Part shown: piece by piece, positions 41,956 through 53,031 of the stretch
How the letters are laid out: each line of letters opens with the position of its first letter
Position numbering within the stretch: position 1 is the first letter of the stretch
From: JBBDYG01 sp040901765
GTDB taxonomy: Bacteria; Planctomycetota; Planctomycetia; Pirellulales; Lacipirellulaceae
Length of the DNA: 64,000 nucleotides
Assembly (NCBI GenBank): GCA_040901765.1
Contig: JBBDYG010000095.1
Span: 22,721-86,720, forward strand
Reading direction: 5' to 3'
The notes under the pieces: model-generated
Databases searched by the model: none
Told to the model about the DNA's origin: nothing
What the model saw: only the letters and a program-made list of their open reading frames with translations
Translations under genes and position numbers: made by a program

Positions 41956-44268
41956 ATGTCGAGGCCAACCCATTTCCTGATTTCCCTGATTGCGACTTTC
42001 GCGCTGGTGGCGGGCGGCGTCAATGAGTCGCACGCGAAGTCGCCGGTCGATTTTGCGCGCGACATCGCACCGGTGCTGGAGCGACATTGCATCCGTTGCC
42101 ATCAGCCCGCAAACGCGAAGTCCGAACTCTCGTTGGCGACCTTCGCCGACTTGGCGGGAAATGGTTATGTGGTTCCGGGCGAACCGAACGGGAGTCACTT
42201 ACTAGACGTAGTAACCGCCGCCATCGGAGAGGAACCCTTGATGCCAAAGGAGGGGCCGCCGCTTTCCGAATCGGACGTCGAGTTATTGCGCCGGTGGATC
42301 GCGGAGGGTGCCAATTGGCCCGACGAGATCGTGGTCCGCGAGAAGCCCAAGGCAGACCGGACGTGGTGGTCGCTACAGCCGCTCGCAGTTACCGAACCGC
42401 CCTCTGAGGCAATCCCAAGTGCGTGGGACAAGAATCCGATCGATCGATTCATCTATTTGCAACTTGCCGCCAACAAACTTGAGCCGAATCCGCGGGCCGA
42501 CCGGCGAACGCTTCTCCGCCGCATGACCTACGACATAACCGGCTTGCCTCCCACGCCCGAGGAAGCCGATGCCTTTCTTCACGACGATGCGCCGGAGGCC
42601 TATGAACGGCTCGTGGACCGACTGCTCGCTTCGCCCCACTACGGGGAGCATTGGGGCCGCCATTGGCTCGACGTGACGCGATTCGGCGAAAGCACTGGTT
42701 TTGAGATCAACCACCTCGTTGAGAACGCTTGGCCGTTCCGCGACTACGTTATTCGGTCGTTCAACGACGATAAACCGTTCGATCGTTTTGTGATCGAGCA
42801 TCTTGCTGGCGATGCCGTCGGGCCGGGCGACGCGGCGATTGAAGTGGGCCTGACGTTTCTCGTTTGCGGGCCGGTCGATATCGTGGGGAACGCCGATGCC
42901 GCCCAGGCTGCGCAGATCCGCGCCGACGCCATGGACGAGATGATCCGGGCCACGAGCGAGGCATTTCTCGGGCTGACGATTGGCTGTGCTCGTTGTCACG
43001 ATCACAAATTCGATCCAGTCTCCCAGCAGGACTATTACCGTCTGTTCGCCACCTTTACCGGGGTGCGCCACGGCGACCGACTCGTGGGGCCACAGGACCA
43101 ACTCCGCGAACGGAAACAGAAGCTTGCACAACTTGAGGCCCAGAAGAAGCAGGTACTCGACGAAAAGTCGGCCGCCGAGAAATCAGCCGGTGAAGGATTC
43201 GACTCCCAGAAGTTCGACATGCAACTGGCTGAACTCGAGCAGCAGATCAAAGGGCTGCCCGCCTTCCCGTCACTTCGCGTCGGCAACTTCGAGCAGCCGG
43301 TAAGGCCGCAGCATGTTTTCCTAGGGGGCGACGCCGGTCGTTCGGGTGAAACGGCCGCCCCCGCGAGCATCAGCACTTTGGGCGAAGTCGCCGAACCTTA
43401 TGCTTTAAGCGACGACGCGCCCGAACAACTCCGGCGTTTGGCACTCGCTCGCTGGATCGTCGCCGCGGACAATCCGCTTACCTCCCGCGTGTTAGCAAAC
43501 CGATTGTGGCATTACCATTTCGGCACCGGTATCGTCGCGACCACCAGCGATTTCGGATACATGGGCGAAAAGCCGACTCATCCGCAATTGCTCGACTGGT
43601 TAGCCAGCCGCTTGCACGCGGAAGGGTGGCGATTAAAACCCGTGCATAAGCTGATCGTCATGTCGGAGACGTACCAGCAATCGAGCGCCTACCGCGCGGA
43701 GGCGGCACAAGTCGATGCGAACGCTCGCTTATTGTGGCGTTTTCCACCTCGAAGACTGGCCGCGGAGGAAATTCGCGACACGATATTGCTGCTGGCCGGA
43801 CGACTGGAAGATCGCGGAGGTGGACCCGGATTTCAACTCTACCAGTACTCGCGCGACAATGTTGCGACGTACACGCCGTTGGAAAGCTTCGGCCCCGAAA
43901 CGTATCGCCGCTCGGTTTATCACCAAAACGCAAGGGCGTCGCGCATCGACTTGCTCACCGATTTCGACGCGCCGGATTGCGCATTCTCCGTATCGCGTCG
44001 CATTCCAACCAGCACGCCTTCGCAGGCGCTTGCGCTCATGAATCACAGCTTCACGATGAGCATGGCGGAATCGTTGGCCGCACGATTGTTGACCGAAGCC
44101 GGCGATGACGACGTGCCGGCGCAGGTCAATTTGGCATTTGAGTTGGCCTTCGGCCGCGAACCAGCTTCCGCTGAGGCAGCCGCCGCGCTCGCGCTCGCGG
44201 AGCAGTATGGTGTGCGTGCGTTCTGCCGGGCGCTTTTGAACTCCAGTGAATTGATTTACGTCAATTGA
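41956..44268 (+). CDS. PSCyt1/DUF1549/DUF1553 planctomycete cytochrome protein
   Basis: The 770-residue product belongs to the large planctomycete family with a c-type cytochrome domain. After a signal peptide (cleavage near SHA), the motif HCIRCHQ (CxxCH, residues 44-50) is in the PSCyt1 domain; PSCyt2/DUF1549 follows ('DRFIYLQLAANKLEPNPRAD', 'DEMIRATSEAFLGLTIGCARCHDHKFDP' with a second CxxCH), a coiled coil (QKLAQLEAQKKQVLDEKSAA), and the DUF1553 domain ('NRLWHYHFGTGIVATTSDFG'). The role is unknown; polysaccharide breakdown has been suggested. The ATG at 41956 starts the signal peptide. A DUF1501 gene follows after 15 bp, the standard pair. Confidence 0.92.
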   Translation: MSRPTHFLISLIATFALVAGGVNESHAKSPVDFARDIAPVLERHCIRCHQPANAKSELSLATFADLAGNGYVVPGEPNGSHLLDVVTAAIGEEPLMPKEGPPLSESDVELLRRWIAEGANWPDEIVVREKPKADRTWWSLQPLAVTEPPSEAIPSAWDKNPIDRFIYLQLAANKLEPNPRADRRTLLRRMTYDITGLPPTPEEADAFLHDDAPEAYERLVDRLLASPHYGEHWGRHWLDVTRFGESTGFEINHLVENAWPFRDYVIRSFNDDKPFDRFVIEHLAGDAVGPGDAAIEVGLTFLVCGPVDIVGNADAAQAAQIRADAMDEMIRATSEAFLGLTIGCARCHDHKFDPVSQQDYYRLFATFTGVRHGDRLVGPQDQLRERKQKLAQLEAQKKQVLDEKSAAEKSAGEGFDSQKFDMQLAELEQQIKGLPAFPSLRVGNFEQPVRPQHVFLGGDAGRSGETAAPASISTLGEVAEPYALSDDAPEQLRRLALARWIVAADNPLTSRVLANRLWHYHFGTGIVATTSDFGYMGEKPTHPQLLDWLASRLHAEGWRLKPVHKLIVMSETYQQSSAYRAEAAQVDANARLLWRFPPRRLAAEEIRDTILLLAGRLEDRGGGPGFQLYQYSRDNVATYTPLESFGPETYRRSVYHQNARASRIDLLTDFDAPDCAFSVSRRIPTSTPSQALALMNHSFTMSMAESLAARLLTEAGDDDVPAQVNLAFELAFGREPASAEAAAALALAEQYGVRAFCRALLNSSELIYVN

Positions 44269-44283
44269 CGGGAGGTTGCGGCC

Positions 44284-45744
44284 ATGCATTTCAATAACAT
44301 ACTTGCCCGCCGCGTTCGCGAGCAGGTTTTGTCACGGCGAGGGTTCTTGTCCAATGCCTTCAGCGGACTGGCCGGCATTGGCCTGGCGAGCCTGTTGAAC
44401 GACGAACTGTCGGCGGCCAGCGACGTTCCAGCGGCGCGGGGGCTGCCGCACTTTCTGGCCAAGGCGAAGCGCGTGCTGCAAATTTTCTGTCCGGGCGGGG
44501 CTTCGCACATCGACTTGTGGGACCACAAGCCGGCGTTAGAGAAACACCACGGCCAGCCGCTGCCGGGCGAAGAGGGAATCGTTACCTTCCAGGGCAAGAA
44601 CGGCAGCTTGATGAAAAGCCCCTGGCCGTTTGCGCGTGCCGGTCAGAGTGGCAAGATGATCAGCCGATTGCTGCCTCACGTTGCCCGGCACGTCGATGAC
44701 ATCGCGTTCATTCACTCGATGCAGTCGAAGACCAACACCCACGGCCCGGGTTGCGTCTTCATGAACACCGGCACCATCTTTGAGGGCTTTCCTTCCACCG
44801 GCGCCTGGGTCGGCTACGCATTGGGCAGCGAGAACCAAAACCTGCCCGCTTACGTTGCCATTCCCGATATTCGCGGCGAGCCGCCCAACGGCAAGGCCAA
44901 CTGGAGCAATGGCTTTCTGCCTGCCCAACATCAGGCCGTAGTGATGGCAGCACAACAGCCGCTCCGCAACGTCGCGCTGCCCACCGGCGTTTCTCCGGAC
45001 GAGGAGCGAGCAACTCGCGGCTTCTTGCGAATGCTGAACGAACGCCACGCGGCCGAGAATCCCGGCTCCTCCGAGCTTCAGGCCCGCATCAATGCCTACG
45101 AGTTGGCCGCCCGCATGCAGCTTTCTGGCCCGGAAGTATTGAACCTTGCAGCGGAAACTTCCGCGACCCACCAGCTTTACAAAACCGACGATCCAAACCC
45201 GCTTAAGGCCGCGTATGCCCGGAATTGCTTGCTCGCCCGCCGCCTTCTGGAGCAGGGTGTCCGGTACGTAAATCTCTATTGTGCGTCGCGCGCGTCCGGC
45301 GTCGACGGGTTATTGAACTGGGATGCTCACAAAACGCTTCAGGCCGACTACGATCGACATTGCCCCATCTTCGACGAGCCGACAGCGGCCCTGCTCACCG
45401 ATTTGAAACAGCGCGGCTTGCTCCAGGAGACGCTCGTCTTATGGACGACCGAGTTCGGACGTATGCCAACCCACCAGGAGGGCGTAACTGGCCGCGACCA
45501 TAATCCCGATGGTTTCACCTGCTGGATGATGGGCGCCGGAGTCAAAGGCGGAACCACGATCGGCGCTACGGACGAGTTTGGCCGAAGGGCAGAAGTCGAT
45601 CCGGTTACGGTGTGGGATTATTACGCCACCGCGCTAAAGCTTCTCGGACTCGATCACACGCGACTCACCTACTACCACAATGGACTCGACCGTCGCCTCA
45701 CCGACGTTCACGGCAATGTGCTGAACGAATTGCTAAATAATTGA
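44284..45744 (+). CDS. DUF1501 Tat-exported protein
   Basis: The 486-residue product has a Tat signal (SRRGFLSNAFSGLAGIGLAS) and the DUF1501 body: 'VLQIFCPGGASHIDLWDHKP', 'HVDDIAFIHSMQSKTNTHGP', 'VWTTEFGRMP' region (LWTTEFGRMP) and 'GRDHNPDGFTCWMMGAGVKGG' (in part). The fold is alkaline-phosphatase/sulfatase-like, with metal residues still visible, but the substrate is unknown. The start has GGGAGG eight bases upstream. It is almost always next to a DUF1549/DUF1553 gene, as here, and the two are co-transcribed. Confidence 0.92.
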   Translation: MHFNNILARRVREQVLSRRGFLSNAFSGLAGIGLASLLNDELSAASDVPAARGLPHFLAKAKRVLQIFCPGGASHIDLWDHKPALEKHHGQPLPGEEGIVTFQGKNGSLMKSPWPFARAGQSGKMISRLLPHVARHVDDIAFIHSMQSKTNTHGPGCVFMNTGTIFEGFPSTGAWVGYALGSENQNLPAYVAIPDIRGEPPNGKANWSNGFLPAQHQAVVMAAQQPLRNVALPTGVSPDEERATRGFLRMLNERHAAENPGSSELQARINAYELAARMQLSGPEVLNLAAETSATHQLYKTDDPNPLKAAYARNCLLARRLLEQGVRYVNLYCASRASGVDGLLNWDAHKTLQADYDRHCPIFDEPTAALLTDLKQRGLLQETLVLWTTEFGRMPTHQEGVTGRDHNPDGFTCWMMGAGVKGGTTIGATDEFGRRAEVDPVTVWDYYATALKLLGLDHTRLTYYHNGLDRRLTDVHGNVLNELLNN

Positions 45745-45782
45745 GCTATCGGCTATCGGCTGTCAGCTATCGGCCAGACGGT
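45745..45782. repeat. Dispersed GGCTATCGGCTGTCAGC repeat
   Basis: GAGCTATCGGCTATCGGCTG continues into TCAGCTATCGGCCAG directly after the DUF1501 stop codon. It is a half unit of the family in the RNase P RNA P12 arm and at 38926. Confidence 0.7.
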
Positions 45783-45830
45783 GTTTCCTGCTGCTCCTGA
45801 ACTATCACATAGCTCTCATGTAGGCCACCC

Positions 45831-46670
45831 ATGAAACTGAATACTTTCTTCTTGATTGTCTGTAGTTTGGCGCTCGCTTCACTAGTTCAGGCCGCCGAGC
45901 CGCTGCGGGTGATGAGTTTCAACATCCGTTACGGCACGGCCAAGGATGGCGAGAACGAGTGGAGCAACCGGCGTGAGTTGGTTTGCTCGACGATCCGCAA
46001 CTTCGACCCCCACGTGCTGGGCGTGCAGGAGGCGTTGGCGTTTCAGATTGATGAAATCGCCGCGGCAATCGAGGGTTATCAAGTAGTTGGCGTCGGCCGC
46101 GATGATGGCCGGCGGGAGGGCGAGTTTTCCGCGTTGCTGATCAAGACCGATCGCTGCAACGTGGAAGATTCGGGCACGTTCTGGCTGTCGGACACGCCGG
46201 AAGTCCCCGGCTCCATCACCTGGGGAAATGCCAACATCCGCGTATGTACGTGGGCTTCGTTGCGGGACAACTCCAACCACGAAACATTTCACGTCTACAA
46301 CACGCATTGGGACCACGTATCGCAGCCCTCGCGCGAGAAAAGTGCCAAGCTGATCGTCGAGCGCATCGCCGCGGGTCAGCCCGCGAAGACGCCGGTCGTG
46401 GTGATGGGCGACTTTAACGCCGGCGAGGAGAACCCCGCATTTCGCGTTTTGATCGACTCGCCGCTCAAGCTGCGCGACTGTTTCCGGCTGCGTCACCCCG
46501 CCGCCCGTGACGTAGGCACCTTCAACGGTTTCCGCGGCGAGACGAGCGGCAAGAAGATCGACGCGATTCTCGTTTCGCCCGAGTGGACGGTCGTCGCGGC
46601 GGAGATTGATCGCTCGTCGGACGGCAAGCGGTATCCGTCCGATCATTTTCCCGTAACGGCCACGATTGAA

Positions 46671-46694
<24 letters not shown>
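45831..46694 (+). CDS. Secreted endonuclease/exonuclease/phosphatase family protein
   Basis: The 287-residue product has a signal peptide (cleavage near VQA, residue 21) and the full EEP catalytic set: 'RVMSFNIRYGT', 'VLGVQEAL' (QE), 'VYNTHWDHVS', 'VVVMGDFNAGEEN' and 'RYPSDHFPV' (the D-H pair), in order. It should be a metal-dependent phosphodiesterase outside the cytoplasm; nucleic acid or a lipid phosphate are possible substrates. The last 24 bp overlap the end of the convergent lactate permease gene. Confidence 0.9.
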
Positions 46695-48398
<1,704 letters not shown>

Positions 48399-48413
48399 GA
48401 TGCGATTTTCCAT

Positions 48414-48500
48414 GGGTGGCACGCCCAGAGTCTTCGAAGGGCGTGGCGAGAAAGATAATTGCTTCGCCACGCCCTTCGCGGACTCAGGGCGTGCCATCCC
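48414..48500. repeat. GGTGGCACGCCC inverted-repeat element
   Basis: GGTGGCACGCCCAGAGTCTT and the inverse CGGACTCAGGGCGTGCCATC bracket about 50 bases of A/T-richer DNA. The element is related to the one at 19830-19920 and lies in the 5' region of the permease gene. Confidence 0.75.
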
Positions 48501-48551
48501 CCCATTTCGATTGGCAAGCTGAAGATCAATAAGTGTTTGCGATTTTCCCGC

Positions 48552-49421
48552 TCATTTCTCAGCCACAACCGGATTACGAAGCACTCCCGCCCCTTCCAAT
48601 TCAACTTCGACCACGTCGCCGGGCTTGATGTCCGAGGTTTTACCCGGCGTGCCCGTGAAGATGAGATCACCAGGGTGGAGCGTGACGTACTGGCTGATGA
48701 AACTAACGGTCGTTGCGACGTTGTGAATGCAGTGATCCGTACTCTCTTCTTGCTTGACCTCACCATTCAGTCGCAGCCGCAACATGAGATCGTCGAAATC
48801 GACGCCGGTGACTATGTAAGGTCCAACCGGACCGAACGTGTCGGCGCCCTTTGCTCGCCACCACTGAACATCTTTTACTTCCTCATCGTTTTGCCAGATG
48901 CGTTCGCTGACGTCGTTGCCGGCGGTTACGCCGAACACGTAATCGAGCGCGTCCTCCTTCGACACGTTGCTGCACTTCTTACCGATCACAATTACAAGCT
49001 CCGCCTCATAGTGGACCGTTTTCGCATCCTTGGGGATAACGATCGAGTCTCCGGAACCGATCAGGCACGATGGGCTTTTGAAGAACGGCTGCGGAATCTG
49101 CAGCTTGAGAGGAACTTCCTCGTCATCCAGATGGCTGCGGTAGTTCCCCGCCAACGCAAGAACCTGCGTTGGCTGCGTGGGCGGAAGCAATTTGACATCT
49201 TTTAGCGCATGGGTCTTATCGGTTTCGGTCCACTCGCCAAATAGATCGCCGTCAAGCTGGCGAACGAGATTCTCTTCCAGCCGGCCGTATGCGACGGTGT
49301 CATCCTTCTGAAATCGCACGTAGCGCACAGGTTCCGCGGCCTCGGAAGGCAGGCCAGTGCCTAAGATCGTCGTGAACAGCACGACGGTATTGATCGAAGC
49401 GAACGTCGGGGTGAAATTCAT
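48552..49421 (-). CDS. Fumarylacetoacetate hydrolase family protein, secreted
   Basis: The 289-residue product carries a signal-like N-terminus (MNFTPTFASINTVVLFTTIL, cleavage near SEA) and the FAH fold: 'LALAGNYRSHL', 'FFKSPSCLIGSGDSIVIPKD', 'HYEAELVIVIGKK' (metal Glu residues), 'GVTAGNDVSER' and 'LIFTGTPGKTSDIKPGD'. Members hydrolyse or decarboxylate 2-oxo acid ring products. Export is unusual for this family. The start at 49421 has GAGG about nine bases upstream; twelve further codons are open upstream. Confidence 0.85.
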   Translation of the reverse strand: MNFTPTFASINTVVLFTTILGTGLPSEAAEPVRYVRFQKDDTVAYGRLEENLVRQLDGDLFGEWTETDKTHALKDVKLLPPTQPTQVLALAGNYRSHLDDEEVPLKLQIPQPFFKSPSCLIGSGDSIVIPKDAKTVHYEAELVIVIGKKCSNVSKEDALDYVFGVTAGNDVSERIWQNDEEVKDVQWWRAKGADTFGPVGPYIVTGVDFDDLMLRLRLNGEVKQEESTDHCIHNVATTVSFISQYVTLHPGDLIFTGTPGKTSDIKPGDVVEVELEGAGVLRNPVVAEK

Positions 49422-49711
49422 AATGCATGTCCTCGTAAGAAATTGTGAATACAACAAGCTCTTGGATAGCTAGATTGTCCCGCTGCATTTTTTATCCCGG
49501 AGGGATTGCAGCCATAAGCCGGTGGTCGCGAAGCGCACCACCGGAATCAGAGAACAAGTTTAGCAGCACCCCGGCAGGGGTGCCAGCAATACCGTTCGTC
49601 GCTTCCTTGGTGGCACCCCTACCGGGGTGCATCGTCGATTGGATCAATCACCGGCTGACGGCTAATAGCTGCCAAGCCTCCGGCTTGAAACGCGTTGACG
49701 TGGGCCCCCGA
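49422..49711. repeat. Composite dispersed repeat
   Basis: From 49484 to 49700 a composite repeat contains TATCCCGGAGGGATTGCAGC, GCCGGTGGTCGCGAAGCGCA, CACCCCGGCAGGGGTGCCAG and GGCTAATAGCTGCCAAGCC. The same modules, in the same order, occur at 22680-22930 and partly at 51240-51350. No gene is supported. Confidence 0.75.
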
Positions 49712-51142
49712 CTACGCCCGCCGTTGCCGCACGGAAAGCACCGATGGCCCTTCCTCCGACGCACTTGCGTCCATCAGCTTTCGCTCCAGCAGTCGCAGGA
49801 TCGGCATCGTCATGAGCGTGGTAACGAGTGCCATGATGACCAGCATGGCAAACAGCCGCGGTGAAATTATTCCCAAATCGAGGCCGATATTGAGCACAAT
49901 CAGCTCCATCAGGCCGCGCGTATTCATCAGCACGCCGAGGGCCGAGGAGTGCCGCCAGGAGATGCCGTGGAACCGCGCCGCGGCCAGCGTGCCACCAAAC
50001 TTCCCGAGAGTAGCAACCAGGATAATCAGCCCGCAGATCGCCCAATCTTGAAGACTCGACACCAGCCCGATCTGCGTGCGCATGCCGGTGAATGCAAAGA
50101 AGGCCGGCAACAGAAGGATCGTCACCAGGTCTTCGAGCTTGTCGGTGAACTCTCGGGCCAGCATGGATTGGTGCGGGATGATCGCCCCCAGCAGAAAAGC
50201 GCCGAAGATGGCATGCACGCCGATGTATTCGGTCGCCAAGGCCGAGAGCAGCACCGCAATAAAAACCAGTGCCGTCTTATTTCGCGTGGCTGGACCTTGG
50301 TCGTAGCGATCGGCCATCCGCTCGGCAAGCGGGCGAACGATCCAGAACATCGCCCCCATGTACGCCAGCGTTAGTCCAATCACGATGAGCGCCTGACTTA
50401 CCTCAGCACGGGCGATGCCCACGATCAAGGCCAACAAGCACCAGGCAGTCACGTCATTCGCAGCGGCGCACGTGAGCGCCAACACGCCCAGTTCCGTTTT
50501 CTCCAACCTACCGTCGGTCAAAATTCTGGCCAACACCGGAAATGCCGTAATCGACATCGAGACGCCTATGAACAGGGAAAAATTGGTGAACGACACTCCA
50601 TCCGGCGCAAGCGTAGGGAACAGCAGCAAAGCGAGACCTGCGCCAAGCAAGAATGGCAGCACGATGCTCGCCTGCGAGATTGTCAACGTCGCATGCGCCT
50701 TCGCGCGCAATAGCTCGCGGTCGAGTTCTAAACCCACCAAGAACATGTAGAGAACGACGCCTAGTTGAGCGATGACGCTCAACTGCGGAGCGATGTGCGG
50801 CGGAAATAGATAGCCGGCAACGTCCGGCGCCAGATAGCCCAATAGAGACGGGCCAAGCATGATTCCCGCGAACACCTCGCCGATGACGGGCGGCTGCCCA
50901 ACCCAGGCGAACAGCCAGCCCAGCATCCGCCCCAGCACAATCACCGCGGTCAGCGCCAACAGCACGTGCAACAGTGCATGCATCTCCGCCGGAGCTTGAA
51001 CGGCCACGTTGGCACTCGGCCGTTCGGCGGCCAGCGACTCGCCGTACTGGCGAATCGCCAGGAACAGCACAATCGCGCCGGCGATCATCACCACATAACC
51101 CGCGGCCGACCAGAAACTGTTAGGCTGTCGCGACATGTCCAT
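49712..51142 (-). CDS. CPA2 family cation/proton antiporter
   Basis: The 476-residue product is a Kef/CPA2-type antiporter of about 13 membrane helices: 'VGQPPVIGEVFAGIMLGPSLLG', 'LYMFLVGLELDRELLR', 'CAAANDVTAWCLLALIVG' (the ND motif of the ion site) and 'GVLMNTRGLMELIVLNIGLDLGIIS' (in part). No TrkA-N/RCK regulatory domain follows, so it is a short antiporter. It exchanges K+ or Na+ for protons. The start could be at 51142 or, two codons later, at 51136; GGGAG lies four and ten bases upstream. Confidence 0.92.
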   Translation of the reverse strand: MDMSRQPNSFWSAAGYVVMIAGAIVLFLAIRQYGESLAAERPSANVAVQAPAEMHALLHVLLALTAVIVLGRMLGWLFAWVGQPPVIGEVFAGIMLGPSLLGYLAPDVAGYLFPPHIAPQLSVIAQLGVVLYMFLVGLELDRELLRAKAHATLTISQASIVLPFLLGAGLALLLFPTLAPDGVSFTNFSLFIGVSMSITAFPVLARILTDGRLEKTELGVLALTCAAANDVTAWCLLALIVGIARAEVSQALIVIGLTLAYMGAMFWIVRPLAERMADRYDQGPATRNKTALVFIAVLLSALATEYIGVHAIFGAFLLGAIIPHQSMLAREFTDKLEDLVTILLLPAFFAFTGMRTQIGLVSSLQDWAICGLIILVATLGKFGGTLAAARFHGISWRHSSALGVLMNTRGLMELIVLNIGLDLGIISPRLFAMLVIMALVTTLMTMPILRLLERKLMDASASEEGPSVLSVRQRRA

Positions 51143-51239
51143 TTGGCTCCCAGACGATTACTCGTGCATCGACGATAATAATTGGGTCGGTGCCCGTCTA
51201 TACCGCGAATGCTACAGAACTAAGTTGTAAATGCGTTTT

Positions 51240-51350
51240 CGTATTCAAGCCGGAGGCTTGGCAGCTATTAGCCGGTGGTCGCGCAGCGCACCACCGGAGA
51301 ATGAATCTCCACGTACACGACCCCGGCAGGGGTCGCAGCAATTCTGCGTT
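51240..51350. repeat. Composite dispersed repeat (partial copy)
   Basis: AAGCCGGAGGCTTGGCAGCT, GCCGGTGGTCGCGCAGCGCA and GACCCCGGCAGGGGTCGCAG match the modules at 49484-49700 in reverse order for the first part. It lies between the antiporter and the DUF4105 gene. Confidence 0.75.
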
Positions 51351-51371
51351 GAGCTTGGTCGGCCCATCGTA

Positions 51372-52217
51372 TCACTGACGAATGAGTCGTGAGTAGTCTT
51401 CGCGTCCCGCAACTTGTTGTGCCTTCGCGTTCAAGTAAGCGCGTTGCTGCGTTTCTTCAAATGTGCCACTCCGCTGGATCAGGCCCTGTTCATACGCAAG
51501 GTGATCGGAGTAGCCGGGCAACAGCACCCGCCAGTCGTACGTCAGCCGATTGGGTTTAATACGGTTGATGTGCCGAACGATGTTCGTCGTGCAATTGTTG
51601 GTAATGGTGTCGTAGAACTCAGGCTGAGTAGCCAACTCGTTGGTCCGCTGCATCACATCGACAAACAACAGTCGGGCTTGCTCGGGCGTGGCCGTCGAGC
51701 GGTAAAGATAAACATCCTCGTCGCGATGATTCGCGCGGAGTTGCACGACGTCGCGTTCGTCCGCCGCAACATACATGATCTCATACTGACGAGCACTTCC
51801 TTTCCAGGGCAGGTACGTTTCGCCAACTTCTCTTCGGATTTCAACGCTAACCGCCAGATGATCGGTGCGTCCGTCGTCGGCGATGAATTCAAAGCTCAGC
51901 ATCGTATGGGCCAGGCTCGGAGCTGCTTTGAACGGCACCATGAAGAAGTCGACGGCCTTAAGGCTGCGTAGATTGATGGTCTTGTCGTAATGATCCACGA
52001 CGTAGGTATCCGGCTCCAGGTACTTGCAGTAGCGAATATTGCGGACAGTCACCTGGTCGCCGTGGAACTCCGCGTAGGGCAATACCGCCTGGTCGGGCGA
52101 CCAAGAGCGGAAGTTGCTCGGCGCAGCGATCTTATCGACCGACCGGCACCCCACGGTCGCGCACACCGCCACCAGCAGCGCGAACGGCCAGCGGCGGCAT
52201 CCACGGTCTTGGGCCAT
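51372..52217 (-). CDS. DUF4105 domain lipoprotein-like protein
   Basis: The 281-residue product has an N-terminal signal with a possible lipobox (LLVAVCATVGC). The body shows the DUF4105 pattern: 'VTVRNIRYCKYLEPDTYVVDHYDKTI' and 'MLSFEFIADDGRTDHLAVSVEIRRE', then 'YDTITNNCTTNIVRHINRI', with the conserved Asn-Cys-Thr (in part). The family resembles the N-terminal periplasmic part of Lnb, the lipoprotein N-acyl transferase; whether this protein has that activity is unknown. The start 52217 (MAQDRGCRRWPF) is chosen as the first ATG before the hydrophobic segment; the frame is open 32 codons further. Confidence 0.75.
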   Translation of the reverse strand: MAQDRGCRRWPFALLVAVCATVGCRSVDKIAAPSNFRSWSPDQAVLPYAEFHGDQVTVRNIRYCKYLEPDTYVVDHYDKTINLRSLKAVDFFMVPFKAAPSLAHTMLSFEFIADDGRTDHLAVSVEIRREVGETYLPWKGSARQYEIMYVAADERDVVQLRANHRDEDVYLYRSTATPEQARLLFVDVMQRTNELATQPEFYDTITNNCTTNIVRHINRIKPNRLTYDWRVLLPGYSDHLAYEQGLIQRSGTFEETQQRAYLNAKAQQVAGREDYSRLIRQ

Positions 52218-52337
52218 GAGCCTGAAATAGAGAAGAGTTAGCGCCGACGGCCACGTCGGCCAACGCAATTTCGGCGCGGTGCGCGCGAAGAGACAAACGG
52301 CGAAGAATAGCAAAGGTGGCTCGAAACAAGCAAGCCG

Positions 52338-52616
52338 TCACTGCAACAACAATAGTAGCATTGGTAGCACGATTGCCAGCAACAGGAGAATCGCGGCAAT
52401 CTTGTAGATGAGCGGCACGCCGCTGCCCGCCTGCTGCCGCATGCCGGCTCGATCGGACTCCAGGAACCAATGACCGCACTCGGGACAGCGGTCGTGGTTC
52501 AGTTCAAGATAGACCTCCGCCCGGCACTCCGGACAGATGACGAGGTCGTCTTCTTTGGCGCTCCAATCCTCATCGTCTTCGTCAGGGGTGTAGTCGTTGT
52601 CGCGATCCGATCCCAT
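52338..52616 (-). CDS. Zinc-ribbon single-pass membrane protein
   Basis: The 92-residue product has an acidic N-terminus (DEDDEDWSAKEDD), a zinc ribbon made of CPEC (residues 28-31) and CPEC (44-47), and a C-terminal membrane helix (IAAILLLLAIVLPMLLLLL). The function is unknown. It is the gene after the HNH nuclease on the same strand, 10 bp downstream, so the two may be co-transcribed. Confidence 0.75.
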   Translation of the reverse strand: MGSDRDNDYTPDEDDEDWSAKEDDLVICPECRAEVYLELNHDRCPECGHWFLESDRAGMRQQAGSGVPLIYKIAAILLLLAIVLPMLLLLLQ

Positions 52617-52626
52617 TCAAAACGTC

Positions 52627-53031
52627 CTACGTTTGACTCTCGCGGATTGCTTGACGTTCCGAGACTCGATCGGACCGATTTAGACCGAGCAATCGCACTG
52701 TCATTTGACCGATGATAGTCAGTGGGCGAATAAACGGCCCGTCAATCTCAAAGTGATCCTCCCATCGATCGGTCCGCGGATGATAGAGACGAACAAAACC
52801 GCCGGTACTCTCGTCGTAGGAAGCAATGTCAGTCCCTTTGGCCCGATTGCACAGCGCGCAGCAAAAGGCCAGATTCTCGGCAGTTGATTGCCCACCGTGC
52901 TTTTCGGCGATGATGTGATCGATTTCGCAACCGAAGTAGGTGTCGGACTGACGAATCAGGCAATACTCGCACCGGTGGTCGGCGCGACTCGCCACCTGCC
53001 GTCGCATTTCCGGTCCAACGCAACTACTCAT
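52627..53031 (-). CDS. HNH endonuclease
   Basis: The 134-residue product is a compact HNH nuclease: 'RADHRCEYCLIRQSDTYFGCEIDHIIAEKHGGQST' with CxxC and the DH-H motif, then 'NLAFCCALCNRAKGTDIAS' (second CxxC, N and K; both in part). The C-terminal 60 residues are a predicted beta-rich addition seen in many stand-alone HNH proteins. It overlaps the upstream small gene by 8 bp, a coupling found in many bacteria. The role may be defence or repair; not decided by the sequence. Confidence 0.85.
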   Translation of the reverse strand: MSSCVGPEMRRQVASRADHRCEYCLIRQSDTYFGCEIDHIIAEKHGGQSTAENLAFCCALCNRAKGTDIASYDESTGGFVRLYHPRTDRWEDHFEIDGPFIRPLTIIGQMTVRLLGLNRSDRVSERQAIRESQT

